A stretch of DNA of 19,466 nucleotides from JBGSYJ01 sp041748075 (GTDB lineage Bacteria > Acidobacteriota > Thermoanaerobaculia > Gp7-AA8): positions 1-19,466 of the forward strand of contig JBGTDX010000086.1 in the NCBI GenBank assembly GCA_041748075.1, in the 5' to 3' direction. Under the pieces are notes generated by a model. It was not told the origin of the DNA. It saw nothing but the letters and a program-made list of their open reading frames with translations, and made no database searches. Made by a program: the position numbers and the translations under genes. Positions within the stretch are counted from its first letter, which is position 1. Every line of letters starts with the position of its first letter. Positions 1 to 7,387 of this stretch are shown one piece after another.

Positions 1-31
1 CGTGTAACGGCAACCGCTGCTTCGGGTTCTG

Positions 32-60
32 TTGACCCTCTACAGCCCGTCCGATAGACT
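32..60 (+). promoter_or_regulatory. sigma70-type promoter of tRNA-Cys
   Basis: The -35 box TTGACC (32-37) and the -10 box TAGACT (55-60) are separated by exactly 17 bases. Transcription would start near 67, about nine bases before the mature tRNA. The -10 matches the TATAAT consensus at four of six positions and the -35 at five of six. Assignment to the tRNA is inferred from position. Confidence 0.6.
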
Positions 61-75
61 GTCCGGCCCGTCTGA

Positions 76-150
<75 letters not shown>

Positions 151-162
151 TTTTCCCAACTT

Positions 163-2196
163 TCAAAACGCTGCCGAGACACCGAACCGGACTGCGCGCG
201 GCTGCTGAACTTCGCCCTGGCTCCCGACCGTGCCGCTCTCGAGGAGCAGGACCCGTTCGTTGGTCACGTTGAGTAGATCCATGGCAAAGGTGATTGGTCG
301 TCTCTCGCCGAACTCTCGCGACAATCTGAGGTCGAGGGCCCACGTGTCCGACAAACGACCGGTTCCCGGGCGCGAGAACCCATCGCGCCCATGGAGGCTG
401 ATTCCCGTACCAATTCCGACCATCGGAATCTGTGCGATCGCAGAGAAACTGTAGGCCCAATGAGCATCGAGCGCGTCCTCGCGGTCGGAATCCATGTAGC
501 TCACCTGCCCGTGGAAATAGACTCCGCTCGACATCCTTCGCCGCGTTCCGAGCTCCAGGCCTCGCCATCTGATCCGCCCTTCGGAGGCATCGAACCTTCG
601 CTCCACCAGCCGCGAAGTCACGAGAAAGCCGATGGCAAGCTCCCGCTCGAGGCCAACAAAAATCTCATCGACGGTGTTCGATGCTGGACGATCGATGTCC
701 GGCGGGGCGGTGTACCGCGAGTACCCACCCTGCAGCAGCGTGTTCCCCTCGCCGGGACGCCATCCGAGACTCGCACGCGGAAGCAGCTCCCGGAAACGCC
801 GGTCCCCACTCTGAAGCGACTCCGCGCGAAGCGAAACAGTGGAGGTGAGCTCTCCCATGCGAAACGTGTCCCCAACGTAGATGGAGATCCTCTCCTCGTT
901 CAATCCACCGGACGGTTCGATATCGCTCTCACCTCCTTCAATCCCCGCCTCGAGCTGGTGGTGGCGAAGCGCTGCAGGGATCCACGAACCATCGGCCCAC
1001 AGACTCCAGCGATCGCCCTCCGCGAACGGCTGGATCGTTTCGGATACGATCGAGCCCGAGCCCTGAATGAAAAGCCGAGGATTTGCGACGAGGGATTCGT
1101 GAAGCTGAAGACCGCTGGCTTTTCCACGAAACGGCTCCTCGCCATCGTCCTCGCGTGTCGCGTGAAATACCGCCAGACTCGCCGCGTATTGAGGCGTCCA
1201 TTGGGAGTCGATGTGGACATACAGCGCACGGGATCTCTCTTCGAAATCCGAACTTGCGACTCCCGCCGGACGGCTTGCGACGCCGTCGACCGATCGCATC
1301 CCGAACGAAAACCAACCCCACATCCGGTCCGCGATCAGCGGAAGTCCGAGCCCTGCTCCAGCCTCGAGGGAACGCTCGATCGAGTCCGCCTGAACCAAAG
1401 TGTCGCGAAGGTTCCCCGGAACCGCCGGCGAGCCGCCGATGCCGCCGTCCGTCCCGTGAACGAAGATCGATCCCGCACGGGCTGCGCTCCGGCGCGGAAC
1501 GACGGAGACGATCGTCAGTCCGGAAGTTGCCAGGGCGGGGTCGGTGCCTCCGGTGATCATCCGGATTTCCTGCGAAGTCCGAAGCGGCGCAGCGACCGCT
1601 GCCGACAACCGCGGGTCCGACGTCGTTACGTCGAAGGAATCGAGGTACCAGTGTGCCTGACGTTCCGTGACTCCGCGGGAACGGAACAGGAGCCGCTCGA
1701 GCCCACCGCCAGACGCTGATACGACACCCGGCACATCATCGACGAGCGCGGTATGAGTGAGCCATCGGGGCACCTCGTTCAGGGACGCCTTGCTGAATGT
1801 CGTCCCTGCGGCATCATGCACAGGGTCGAGCAGCGGTGTCTCTTCGGTGAGGGTCACCGTCTGGTCCGGCTCGGGGGCGAGCGCGAACGTGACGACCGTC
1901 TCGGATGCGGGACTTACGTGAACCGCTTCGCGGACGACGGTCTCAAAACCTTCCCGCTCCGCCTGTATCGGGTAATCCCCGGCCGGAACATTCGTGAACA
2001 GGAAGCGCCCGCCGGCATCCGCCTCCGTGCTCCGCGAGGCTCCTCCGAGAAAGAGGGTCACGCTCGCTGCAGGAATTCGATTGCCCTGCGGGTTTGTGAC
2101 GGTTCCGGAGATCGATCCATCGTGGATGGCTGCCATCGCAGGCAGAGCGAGAATTGCCGCAAGGAGACAGAGCCGAAAACGGAAGCGCCGCGACAT
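163..2196 (-). CDS. TonB-dependent-receptor-like outer-membrane protein with carboxypeptidase-regulatory-like N-domain
   Basis: A 677-residue protein predicted to be exported to the outer membrane. It starts with a basic, then hydrophobic signal peptide (about residues 1-22). Next comes a carboxypeptidase regulatory-like Ig fold (about 27-108) with the family pattern SISGTVTNPQGNRIPAASV and GGRFLFTNVPAGDY. A plug-like segment (about 115-235) follows, and the rest consists of alternating strands ending in RFGVSAAF, a C-terminal Phe typical of outer-membrane barrels. The architecture resembles the Oar-like receptors common in Acidobacteriota, but those usually run to about 1000 residues, so this is a short version. 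I see no clear TonB box. The substrate is unknown. The start at 2196 has no Shine-Dalgarno sequence but lies just below a TAGAAT box. A long reading frame on the opposite strand is a GC-rich shadow. Confidence 0.8.
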   Translation of the reverse strand: MSRRFRFRLCLLAAILALPAMAAIHDGSISGTVTNPQGNRIPAASVTLFLGGASRSTEADAGGRFLFTNVPAGDYPIQAEREGFETVVREAVHVSPASETVVTFALAPEPDQTVTLTEETPLLDPVHDAAGTTFSKASLNEVPRWLTHTALVDDVPGVVSASGGGLERLLFRSRGVTERQAHWYLDSFDVTTSDPRLSAAVAAPLRTSQEIRMITGGTDPALATSGLTIVSVVPRRSAARAGSIFVHGTDGGIGGSPAVPGNLRDTLVQADSIERSLEAGAGLGLPLIADRMWGWFSFGMRSVDGVASRPAGVASSDFEERSRALYVHIDSQWTPQYAASLAVFHATREDDGEEPFRGKASGLQLHESLVANPRLFIQGSGSIVSETIQPFAEGDRWSLWADGSWIPAALRHHQLEAGIEGGESDIEPSGGLNEERISIYVGDTFRMGELTSTVSLRAESLQSGDRRFRELLPRASLGWRPGEGNTLLQGGYSRYTAPPDIDRPASNTVDEIFVGLERELAIGFLVTSRLVERRFDASEGRIRWRGLELGTRRRMSSGVYFHGQVSYMDSDREDALDAHWAYSFSAIAQIPMVGIGTGISLHGRDGFSRPGTGRLSDTWALDLRLSREFGERRPITFAMDLLNVTNERVLLLESGTVGSQGEVQQPRAVRFGVSAAF

Positions 2197-2205
2197 GTGT
2201 TTCGC

Positions 2206-2211
2206 ATTCTA
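2206..2211 (-). promoter_or_regulatory. candidate -10 box (TAGAAT) giving a very short leader
   Basis: On the minus strand TAGAAT lies 15 bases from its first T to the ATG at 2196. If it acts as a -10 box, the leader would be only about three bases. No Shine-Dalgarno sequence lies upstream of the ATG, and no convincing -35 was found. Confidence 0.35.
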
Positions 2212-2303
2212 AATGCAATACTTTCCCGGTGACCGAACCAGGGTGTCATCGTGTCGTCTCTGTCCTGAGGCGAGCCGAGGCCACTGAGACGAGCGCCATC
2301 TAA

Positions 2304-3212
2304 ATGAACAGAACGAAGACACGACCGCACGAGATCGCCATCTCCGTTCCGGCAGGATTTCGTTTCGAGCCGATGGTGATGTCACACGGCTGGTATCGCC
2401 TCGCGCCGTTCCGGTGGAACGAAGAAACGAGCACTCTCGAACGAACCGAATCGGTCGATGCGAAGACCGCGATCGACCTTGAAGTCGGATTCGATGGGCA
2501 GTTGATCTTCTCCTCGAAGTCCAGGCTCGATCCGTGGCGGTCGCTCATCGAAGCGCGTGCTCGAAGGATGTTTCAACTCGACGTCGACCTCCGGGAGTTT
2601 CACGATCTCTGCGCCGCACACCCCACGCATCTTCGCGTCGCTTCGTCCGGCTACGGACGGCTCCTCTGCGGCAGCACGTTGTTCGAGGACGTCGTCAAGA
2701 TCATCGCGACGACGAACACCACATGGCGGCAGACCGTGCGGATGGTCTCACTGCTGGTGGAGCGCTGCGGCCCCACAAGCAAAGGGGGACAGGCGGGATT
2801 TCCGACTCCGGAGAACATCGCTGCGCTGTCGCCCGAAGTTCTGCAGCAGGACTGTCGCCTCGGCTACAGGGCGGCGTTCATTCATCAACTAGCTTCCGGA
2901 ATCGTTTCGGCCAGGATCGATCTCGCGACCCTCTCCGATCCGCAGCAGTCGACCGAGGAGCTTTTCCGAAGCTACAGAAGCCTCCCCGGAGTCGGTCCAT
3001 ATGGTGCTGCCCACCTTCTTGCGATGGACGGGCGTCATGACTTCATCGCAGTCGACACGGAGTTCCGAAAGTTTGTGAGCGTTCGGTACCACGGGGGAAA
3101 AACGGTGAAGGACACCACGATGCTCAGGCGCTATTCGAAATGGGGACGATGGAAGTACCTGGCGTACTGGTCGGAACTGTGGGGCTCGATCGGTGGGGAG
3201 CTGGCGGAGTAG
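2304..3212 (+). CDS. HhH-GPD superfamily DNA glycosylase, predicted monofunctional (AlkA/OGG-like)
   Basis: A 302-residue base-excision-repair enzyme that would flip out a damaged base and cleave its glycosidic bond. The N-terminal part (about 10-90, containing SHGWYRLAPFRW) resembles the N-domain of AlkA/OGG-type enzymes. The HhH-GPD core begins near residue 115 (LLCGSTLFEDVVKIIATTN). The helix-hairpin-helix is LPGVGPYGAAHLLA (227-240), and the catalytic aspartate is Asp251 in AVDTEFRKF. The position that carries the Schiff-base lysine in Nth and OGG1, two residues after LPGVG, is Tyr233. The Tyr233-to-Asp251 spacing is 18, the same as Lys120 to Asp138 in E. coli Nth. A monofunctional glycosylase without AP-lyase activity is therefore likely. 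No C-terminal [4Fe-4S] cysteine set is present. The exact substrate cannot be read from sequence. The ATG has only a weak GAG-rich region upstream. Confidence 0.85.
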   Translation: MNRTKTRPHEIAISVPAGFRFEPMVMSHGWYRLAPFRWNEETSTLERTESVDAKTAIDLEVGFDGQLIFSSKSRLDPWRSLIEARARRMFQLDVDLREFHDLCAAHPTHLRVASSGYGRLLCGSTLFEDVVKIIATTNTTWRQTVRMVSLLVERCGPTSKGGQAGFPTPENIAALSPEVLQQDCRLGYRAAFIHQLASGIVSARIDLATLSDPQQSTEELFRSYRSLPGVGPYGAAHLLAMDGRHDFIAVDTEFRKFVSVRYHGGKTVKDTTMLRRYSKWGRWKYLAYWSELWGSIGGELAE

Positions 3213-3304
3213 CCGTTAGTCAAACACTAAATACCGTGTATCGCGGGTCCGCATGCCTCGAAATAGCCGCATTAGTGTACTCCCCTGCGACGCGGAACGG
3301 AATA

Positions 3305-3333
3305 TTGACCCGGCAGGGTCCGTTTGCCATAAT
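3305..3333 (+). promoter_or_regulatory. sigma70-type promoter upstream of the 3400 gene and rlmN
   Basis: TTGACC (3305-3310) and CATAAT (3328-3333) are separated by exactly 17 bases, and each matches its consensus at five of six positions. Transcription would start near 3340, giving a leader of about 60 bases. The rest of the 3213-3399 gap holds nothing else I can support. A second TTGACA at 3362-3367 has no acceptable -10 box. Confidence 0.65.
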
Positions 3334-3399
3334 GGGGATGGAAATAGCGGAGTGTAAAGTATTGACAGGAAAGCTGTTAATGCTCTACCGCGAGGTCTC

Positions 3400-3765
3400 A
3401 TGGACGAGAAAATCAAACAGCTTCTGAAAGATCTGGGACAGGCGATTAACGAGTCGATCTCCGGTTCTGAAGACGTCAACGAGCACATCCAGAAAATCAA
3501 GAACGAAGGCTACAACCTCTACGTCGTTCTCGATGCAACCATCGGGCTGGGACGGGACGACGACCCAACCGAAGGCGCAGACACAGTGGAAGGCGAAGGC
3601 GAACGATCCCCTGGAACGGACGTCGCAACAATTCGCAGAGACGTACAGTTCCGGATCGACGTCAACGACCTGAGCTTTCTCCGGTCCGTCGGCATCGATC
3701 CGACACGGAAGATAAAGGCGCAGAAAAAACTTGAAGCGAGAACTCCAGACTCCGACGCAGGATGA
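3400..3765 (+). CDS. Uncharacterised small protein, translationally overlapping rlmN
   Basis: A 121-residue, probably cytoplasmic protein that I do not recognise. It has no signal peptide, membrane segment or cysteine cluster. The N-terminal half (1-50) looks like an alpha/beta fold containing NEHIQKIKNEGYNLYVVLDA. An acidic, Gly/Glu-rich linker follows (about 53-72), then a second conserved-looking block containing RIDVNDLSFLRSVGIDP (about 84-104) and a basic tail. It has a good ATG with GAGG (3392-3395) and lies downstream of a strong promoter. Its 3' end overlaps the proposed rlmN start by 35 bases, so the two are likely co-transcribed and coupled. The context suggests a link to ribosome or RNA modification, but that is only inference from position. 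Confidence 0.75.
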   Translation: MDEKIKQLLKDLGQAINESISGSEDVNEHIQKIKNEGYNLYVVLDATIGLGRDDDPTEGADTVEGEGERSPGTDVATIRRDVQFRIDVNDLSFLRSVGIDPTRKIKAQKKLEARTPDSDAG

Positions 3766-4804
3766 TCGCGTCAACCTCTACGACCTATCCCCTGCGGATC
3801 TGGAATCGACGTTAAGCCCTTCGGTTTCCCCCCCGTTTCGCATCCGACAGATCGCACACTGGCTGTATGACCAGGGCGTCGATTCGTTCGAGGCGATGTC
3901 CGATCTTCCACTCGCCGTCCGCGACCAACTATCCGGAAAGTTCGAAGTCGGCTTTCCGACGGTGCAGCATCGCACTGATCCCGCCGCCGATCTGAGCCAG
4001 AAGTACCTCTTCCGCCTCGACGACGGCGGCCTGATCGAGGCGGTCTACATGCCGATGGGGCGTCGAACCACGATCTGTCTATCCTCGCAGGCAGGCTGCG
4101 CGGTCGGCTGCACCTTCTGCGTCACGGGATTCTTCGGCGCGGGTCGGGATCTGACGCCGTCAGAAATGCTCGGACAGTACCGCCGGATCCAGAGGGACCA
4201 TGCGATTCCGTCGGAACAGATGAATGTCGTTTTCATGGGGATGGGCGAGCCGCTGCTCAACCTCGACAATGTCAGGACGACGCTCGACATACTCGGCCGG
4301 GAGATTTCACCGAAACGGATGACGCTTTCGACTTCCGGGATCATTCCGGGGATCAAAGAGCTCGCGACGTTCGAGCACCGTCCGAATCTCGCGGTGTCGA
4401 TCAATGCGCCCGACCGCGAGCGCCGCGAACAGATCATGCCGATCACGCGGAAGTATCCCCTCGATGAGCTGATGGAGGCGCTTCGAAGGTTTCCGCTGGA
4501 GAAGGGGCGGGAGATCACGATCGAGTACGTCCTGATCAGCGGATTCAACGACTCCGCTGCCGACGCCCGCGCTCTGGCCAGGCTCATCGCAGGAATCCGG
4601 ACAAAGGTCAACGCGATTCCGCTCAACGAAGACCCGAATCTGCCCGAGTGGATGAAACGGCCGGCCGATCACACGATCGATCGCTTTGTAGACACGCTCG
4701 TGAAGGCGGGCGTCGCCGTTACCGTCCGGCGATCGAAGGGGCGGGACATCGCCGCCGCCTGCGGTCAATTGCGTGGCCGGACAGAGCGCCGCAAGCGTAA
4801 CTGA
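3731..4804 (+). CDS. rlmN: Dual-specificity 23S rRNA A2503 / tRNA A37 C2-methyltransferase (radical SAM)
   Basis: RlmN uses radical SAM chemistry to methylate C2 of A2503 in 23S rRNA and, in E. coli, A37 of some tRNAs. The 357 residues match the usual length. Landmarks are the N-terminal NLYDLSPADLES and RIRQIAHWLY segments, the 4Fe-4S motif Cys123-x3-Cys127-x2-Cys130 (CAVGCTFC), the SAM-binding FMGMGEPL, and the C-terminal RDIAAACGQL. Cys344 and Cys116 correspond to the methyl-carrying and resolving cysteines (Cys355 and Cys118 in E. coli). The start is a TTG inside the preceding gene. It places the family's NLxDLS block at about residue 15, as expected, and no in-frame ATG fits. A GCGGGGCAT-type hairpin (4819-4840) without a T-run follows the stop. 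Confidence 0.96.
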   Translation: MKRELQTPTQDDRVNLYDLSPADLESTLSPSVSPPFRIRQIAHWLYDQGVDSFEAMSDLPLAVRDQLSGKFEVGFPTVQHRTDPAADLSQKYLFRLDDGGLIEAVYMPMGRRTTICLSSQAGCAVGCTFCVTGFFGAGRDLTPSEMLGQYRRIQRDHAIPSEQMNVVFMGMGEPLLNLDNVRTTLDILGREISPKRMTLSTSGIIPGIKELATFEHRPNLAVSINAPDRERREQIMPITRKYPLDELMEALRRFPLEKGREITIEYVLISGFNDSAADARALARLIAGIRTKVNAIPLNEDPNLPEWMKRPADHTIDRFVDTLVKAGVAVTVRRSKGRDIAAACGQLRGRTERRKRN

Positions 4805-4814
4805 CAAACGTTCA

Positions 4815-4934
4815 TGTAGCGGGGCATTCCGATGCTCCGCCCTTCGGGCTGTCGAGTCCGCGAATCATGGTGCTTCGCCACAATCCCAGACCTGCACGTG
4901 CAAAAGGAGCAGGAGATCAGAATCTCCTGCTACA
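4815..4934. repeat. Inverted pair of GTAG-headed REP-like hairpins (BIME-like element)
   Basis: The gap between the converging rlmN and malQ genes is almost filled by an element whose ends are inverted copies. The left unit starts TGTAGC (4815-4820) and forms a 9-bp hairpin, 4819-4827 with 4832-4840. The right unit, read on the minus strand from 4934, also starts TGTAGC and forms a 10-bp hairpin, 4908-4917 with 4922-4931. Both share ATTCYGAT around the loop and similar C-rich tails. A GTAG head followed by a palindrome, in inverted pairs, is the hallmark of REP/BIME elements mobilised by RAYT transposases. No RAYT gene is in the window. A perfect TGCACGTGCA palindrome (4893-4902) lies inside. 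Confidence 0.65.
4902..4931 (-). terminator. Intrinsic-terminator-like hairpin downstream of malQ
   Basis: On the minus strand a perfect 10-bp stem (AGCAGGAGAT / ATCTCCTGCT, loop TCTG) is followed by CCTTTTGC, six bases after the malQ stop codon. The T-run is short (TTTT at 4902-4905). The same hairpin is the right half of the REP-like pair, so it may do both jobs. Confidence 0.5.
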
Positions 4935-4936
4935 CC

Positions 4937-6439
4937 TTACGCTTCAGGATCCGCGCGTCCTGTAATCTCCGCCAGCCGCCGCAACCCTGCCGCATCGTCC
5001 CCGTCGAGCTGCTCCGCTGTGAGGCGCCACGACCAGTTGTCGGCTGCACGCCCTGGAGTGTTCATCCGCCCCCGGGCTCCGGCACCCAGCACGTCCTGCA
5101 TCGGCACGATCGCGATCCGCGCCACCGAGCCATAGGCCGTGCGGATCATCTGCCACTCGATCTCTTCATCCTGCTCCATCCCGAGGTAGTCGTGAACGAG
5201 CTTGCGTGCGTCCGGTTCGAGAGCAAGAAACCACTCGCGAGCCGTCGCGTTGTCGTGCGTTCCGGTGTAGGCGACCATGTTCGGCTCGTGGTGATGCGGG
5301 AGGTGAATGTTGTCGAGGTCGCCGAAGCCGAACTGAAGAACGCGCATACCTGGTGCACCGATCGCGACTCGAAGCTCCTCGACATCAGGAGTGATGAGCC
5401 CGAGGTCTTCCGCAACGATCGGAAGCTCACCGAGAGCAGCATGCATCGACCTGAACAGATCGATGCCGGGACCCTTGAACCAGCTGCCTGCCACCGCCGT
5501 CGGTTCCCCCGCGGGAACCTGCCAGTACCCTGCAAATCCGCGGAAGTGATCGAGTCGCACGAGATCGGCCATCCGCAGATTCGACCTCATCCGCGCGATC
5601 CACCACGCGTAGCCATCCTCCGCCATCCGTTCCCAGCGGTAGAGCGGATTGCCCCACAGCTGTCCGGTTTCGCTGAAGTAGTCCGGTGGAACCCCTGCCA
5701 CCGCGATCGCGTCGAGGCTCTCGTCCAGCAGAAACAGCTCCCGGTTACCCCAGACATCCGCGCTGTCGAACGCTACGTAAATCGGAACGTCACCCAGGAT
5801 CCGGATTCCGCGGCTGTTCGCCGCGCGGCGGACGTCTTCCCACTGCTGAAAAAAGAGGAACTGCACATAGCTGTGGTACGCAATCTCCTCGGACATCTCC
5901 TTCTTCGCAGCTTCGATGGCCGAAGGTTCACGTGCAGCGGCAGGCCCGACCCAGTCGCGCCACCGCTTCTGTCCGAAGCGCACCTTGAATGACTGAAACA
6001 GAGACCACTCGTCGAGCCACCCCTGATCAGGGTCGCGAACAAACCGCGCGAAGGCCTCGTGATCTGCCGGTGTTCCACCACGCTGAAAGTGAGCAAACGA
6101 TGAGCGCAGCAGCCGTTCTTTCCAGGCGATCACCCCTCCGAAGTCGACGTAATCGGTGGGGAACTGAGTTGCATCTGCGAGATCGCTTTTCGTGATGAAG
6201 CCTCGCTCGAGCAGACGCTCCGGGGATATGAGAAGAGGGTTGCCTGCAAAAGCGGAAAGCGTCCCGTACGGCGAGTTTCCGTAGCCGGTCGGGCCGAGAG
6301 GAAGAACCTGCCAGACCGTCTGTCCTGCCTTCACCGCCCAGTCCAGAAACTGCTCGACGGACGGACCGAGATCTCCGATGCCGAATCTTCCCGGTAGGGA
6401 TGTGGGATGGAGAAGAACTCCTGCCGACCGGTTTGCCAT
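4937..6439 (-). CDS. malQ: 4-alpha-glucanotransferase (amylomaltase, GH77)
   Basis: A cytoplasmic disproportionating enzyme that transfers alpha-1,4-glucan segments between maltodextrins or glycogen-derived chains. From the ATG at 6439 it has 500 residues, the size of the bacterial amylomaltase type. GH77 motifs run in order: GVLLHPTSLPGRFGIGDLG (N-terminus), LPLGPTGYGNSPY (46-58), the nucleophile Asp297 in VRLDHFRG, the acid/base Glu344 in IVAEDLG, and the third catalytic Asp396 in YTGTHDN. These match Asp293/Glu340/Asp395 of Thermus amylomaltase. A GTG at 6478 would add 13 unlikely residues, so I chose the ATG. It lies 40 bases after the lipid-kinase gene on the same strand and may be read through from it, or from a TACAAT box at 6454-6459. 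Confidence 0.96.
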   Translation of the reverse strand: MANRSAGVLLHPTSLPGRFGIGDLGPSVEQFLDWAVKAGQTVWQVLPLGPTGYGNSPYGTLSAFAGNPLLISPERLLERGFITKSDLADATQFPTDYVDFGGVIAWKERLLRSSFAHFQRGGTPADHEAFARFVRDPDQGWLDEWSLFQSFKVRFGQKRWRDWVGPAAAREPSAIEAAKKEMSEEIAYHSYVQFLFFQQWEDVRRAANSRGIRILGDVPIYVAFDSADVWGNRELFLLDESLDAIAVAGVPPDYFSETGQLWGNPLYRWERMAEDGYAWWIARMRSNLRMADLVRLDHFRGFAGYWQVPAGEPTAVAGSWFKGPGIDLFRSMHAALGELPIVAEDLGLITPDVEELRVAIGAPGMRVLQFGFGDLDNIHLPHHHEPNMVAYTGTHDNATAREWFLALEPDARKLVHDYLGMEQDEEIEWQMIRTAYGSVARIAIVPMQDVLGAGARGRMNTPGRAADNWSWRLTAEQLDGDDAAGLRRLAEITGRADPEA

Positions 6440-6453
6440 CAGAGTGAGCGGCC

Positions 6454-6459
6454 ATTGTA
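6454..6459 (-). promoter_or_regulatory. candidate -10 box (TACAAT) upstream of malQ
   Basis: TACAAT on the minus strand lies 20 bases from the malQ ATG, counted from its first T. This would give a leader of about eight bases. There is no Shine-Dalgarno sequence between the box and the ATG, and the -35 region is poor (TGATGT). Confidence 0.3.
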
Positions 6460-6479
6460 CCGTGAGGACCCGATGCACA

Positions 6480-7355
6480 TCATCGCTGCGGCACCATCAC
6501 GCGGAGGCGCTCAGATGCCAGCTCGATCGTTGCAGGAGTCGTCGCGAGATGTTCGCCATCGGCATAGATCTCCAGCTCCTCCACACTTTCGAAGTGGAAT
6601 TTTCTTCCTCGCTCCGTAATGACGTACGGGCGCCGTACGTGCGTTCCCCTGTAAGCCATGGGCAAAGTCGTGAGCAGATTGAAGATCGTGCTGCGGCGCA
6701 CCAGAACCATGTCGAGCATGCCGTCATCGAGCAACGCCGACGGCACGATGTGAACGCCCGCTCCGTAGCGCGTCGAGTTTCCGACGACGACGAACATGAG
6801 CTCTTCTTCCCGTTGTACTCCGTCGACCGTCACGGAAACCTCATGAGGTCTGAAACCGGGGAGCACCCGGAAGATCGCATAGAAATAAACAAGCGAGCCT
6901 CGAAGCCGTTTGACGCGATTCGCTTCGCGAGCCACCTGCGAATCAAAGCCGAGCCCCGCCACGCCGACGAAACGACGACCGTTGACCAGAGCGACGTCCA
7001 CTTCACGCGGACGCCCGTCGAAGATCACGTCGCAGGCGGCGTGCGTTTCGCGCGGCAGTCCCAGCGCCTGCGCGAAGTCATCGCCCGACCCGAGCGGGAT
7101 GATCCCGAGTGTCGTCCGGCTGAGCTCCAGCTCGCGGATGGCCAGATTCAGCGAGCCGTCGCCACCACAAAGTACGATGCGGTCTGCGCCGTCGTGAGAG
7201 GCTTCCCGTGCAAGCGAGGTCAGGTGCTCGGGATCCCGGCTCGTCAGGAGTTCGACTTCCGCGCCTCGTGTCTGGAGGTGACGCAGCACCTGGTCGATCT
7301 TTCCCCGGGCCCGCCCGCGGCCGGCGCCGGGATTGAAAAGTGCAGTGACTCTCAT
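6480..7355 (-). CDS. Diacylglycerol kinase catalytic-domain lipid kinase (YegS/DgkB-type)
   Basis: A 291-residue soluble or membrane-peripheral lipid kinase that would phosphorylate diacylglycerol, or a related lipid, with ATP. The DAGK catalytic domain is clear: FNPGAGRGRA (7-16), the nucleotide-binding loop GGDGSLN (64-70; usually GGDGTxN), and PLGSGDDFA (87-95; usually P.GTGNDFA). The C-terminal beta-sandwich contains GVAGLGFDS, NSTRYGAGVHIVPSALLDDG and IYADGE. The ATG at 7355 has a GTGAGG Shine-Dalgarno sequence. Its start is only 32 bases from the divergent HtrA gene, so their promoters must overlap. malQ follows 40 bases downstream. The lipid substrate cannot be decided from sequence. 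Confidence 0.92.
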   Translation of the reverse strand: MRVTALFNPGAGRGRARGKIDQVLRHLQTRGAEVELLTSRDPEHLTSLAREASHDGADRIVLCGGDGSLNLAIRELELSRTTLGIIPLGSGDDFAQALGLPRETHAACDVIFDGRPREVDVALVNGRRFVGVAGLGFDSQVAREANRVKRLRGSLVYFYAIFRVLPGFRPHEVSVTVDGVQREEELMFVVVGNSTRYGAGVHIVPSALLDDGMLDMVLVRRSTIFNLLTTLPMAYRGTHVRRPYVITERGRKFHFESVEELEIYADGEHLATTPATIELASERLRVMVPQR

Positions 7356-7369
7356 GGGGTCGCCTCACG

Positions 7370-7377
7370 TATACAAT
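7370..7377 (+). promoter_or_regulatory. candidate -10 box (TATACAAT) of the HtrA gene
   Basis: TATACAAT ends 10 bases before the ATG at 7388, so any transcript from it would have a leader of only a few bases. No Shine-Dalgarno sequence is present. No -35 box is evident. It lies in the 32-base divergent gap shared with the lipid kinase. Confidence 0.35.
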
Positions 7378-7387
7378 CTTTGCTGCC

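Noticed and set aside
391..1719. 442-codon open frame on the plus strand, opposite the receptor gene
   Set aside because: It has an Arg/Pro/Ser-rich, low-complexity composition and no domain. The minus-strand protein has a signal peptide and recognised domains, so this is a GC-driven shadow.
3362..3390. TTGACA (3362-3367) as a second promoter for the 3400 gene
   Set aside because: The bases 17 positions later (CTCTAC region) do not match a -10 box, and transcription would start at or after the start codon. The upstream TTGACC/CATAAT pair is much better.
4832..5992. 386-codon plus-strand frame across the malQ region
   Set aside because: It is antisense to a complete GH77 gene with all catalytic residues and has no recognisable domain.
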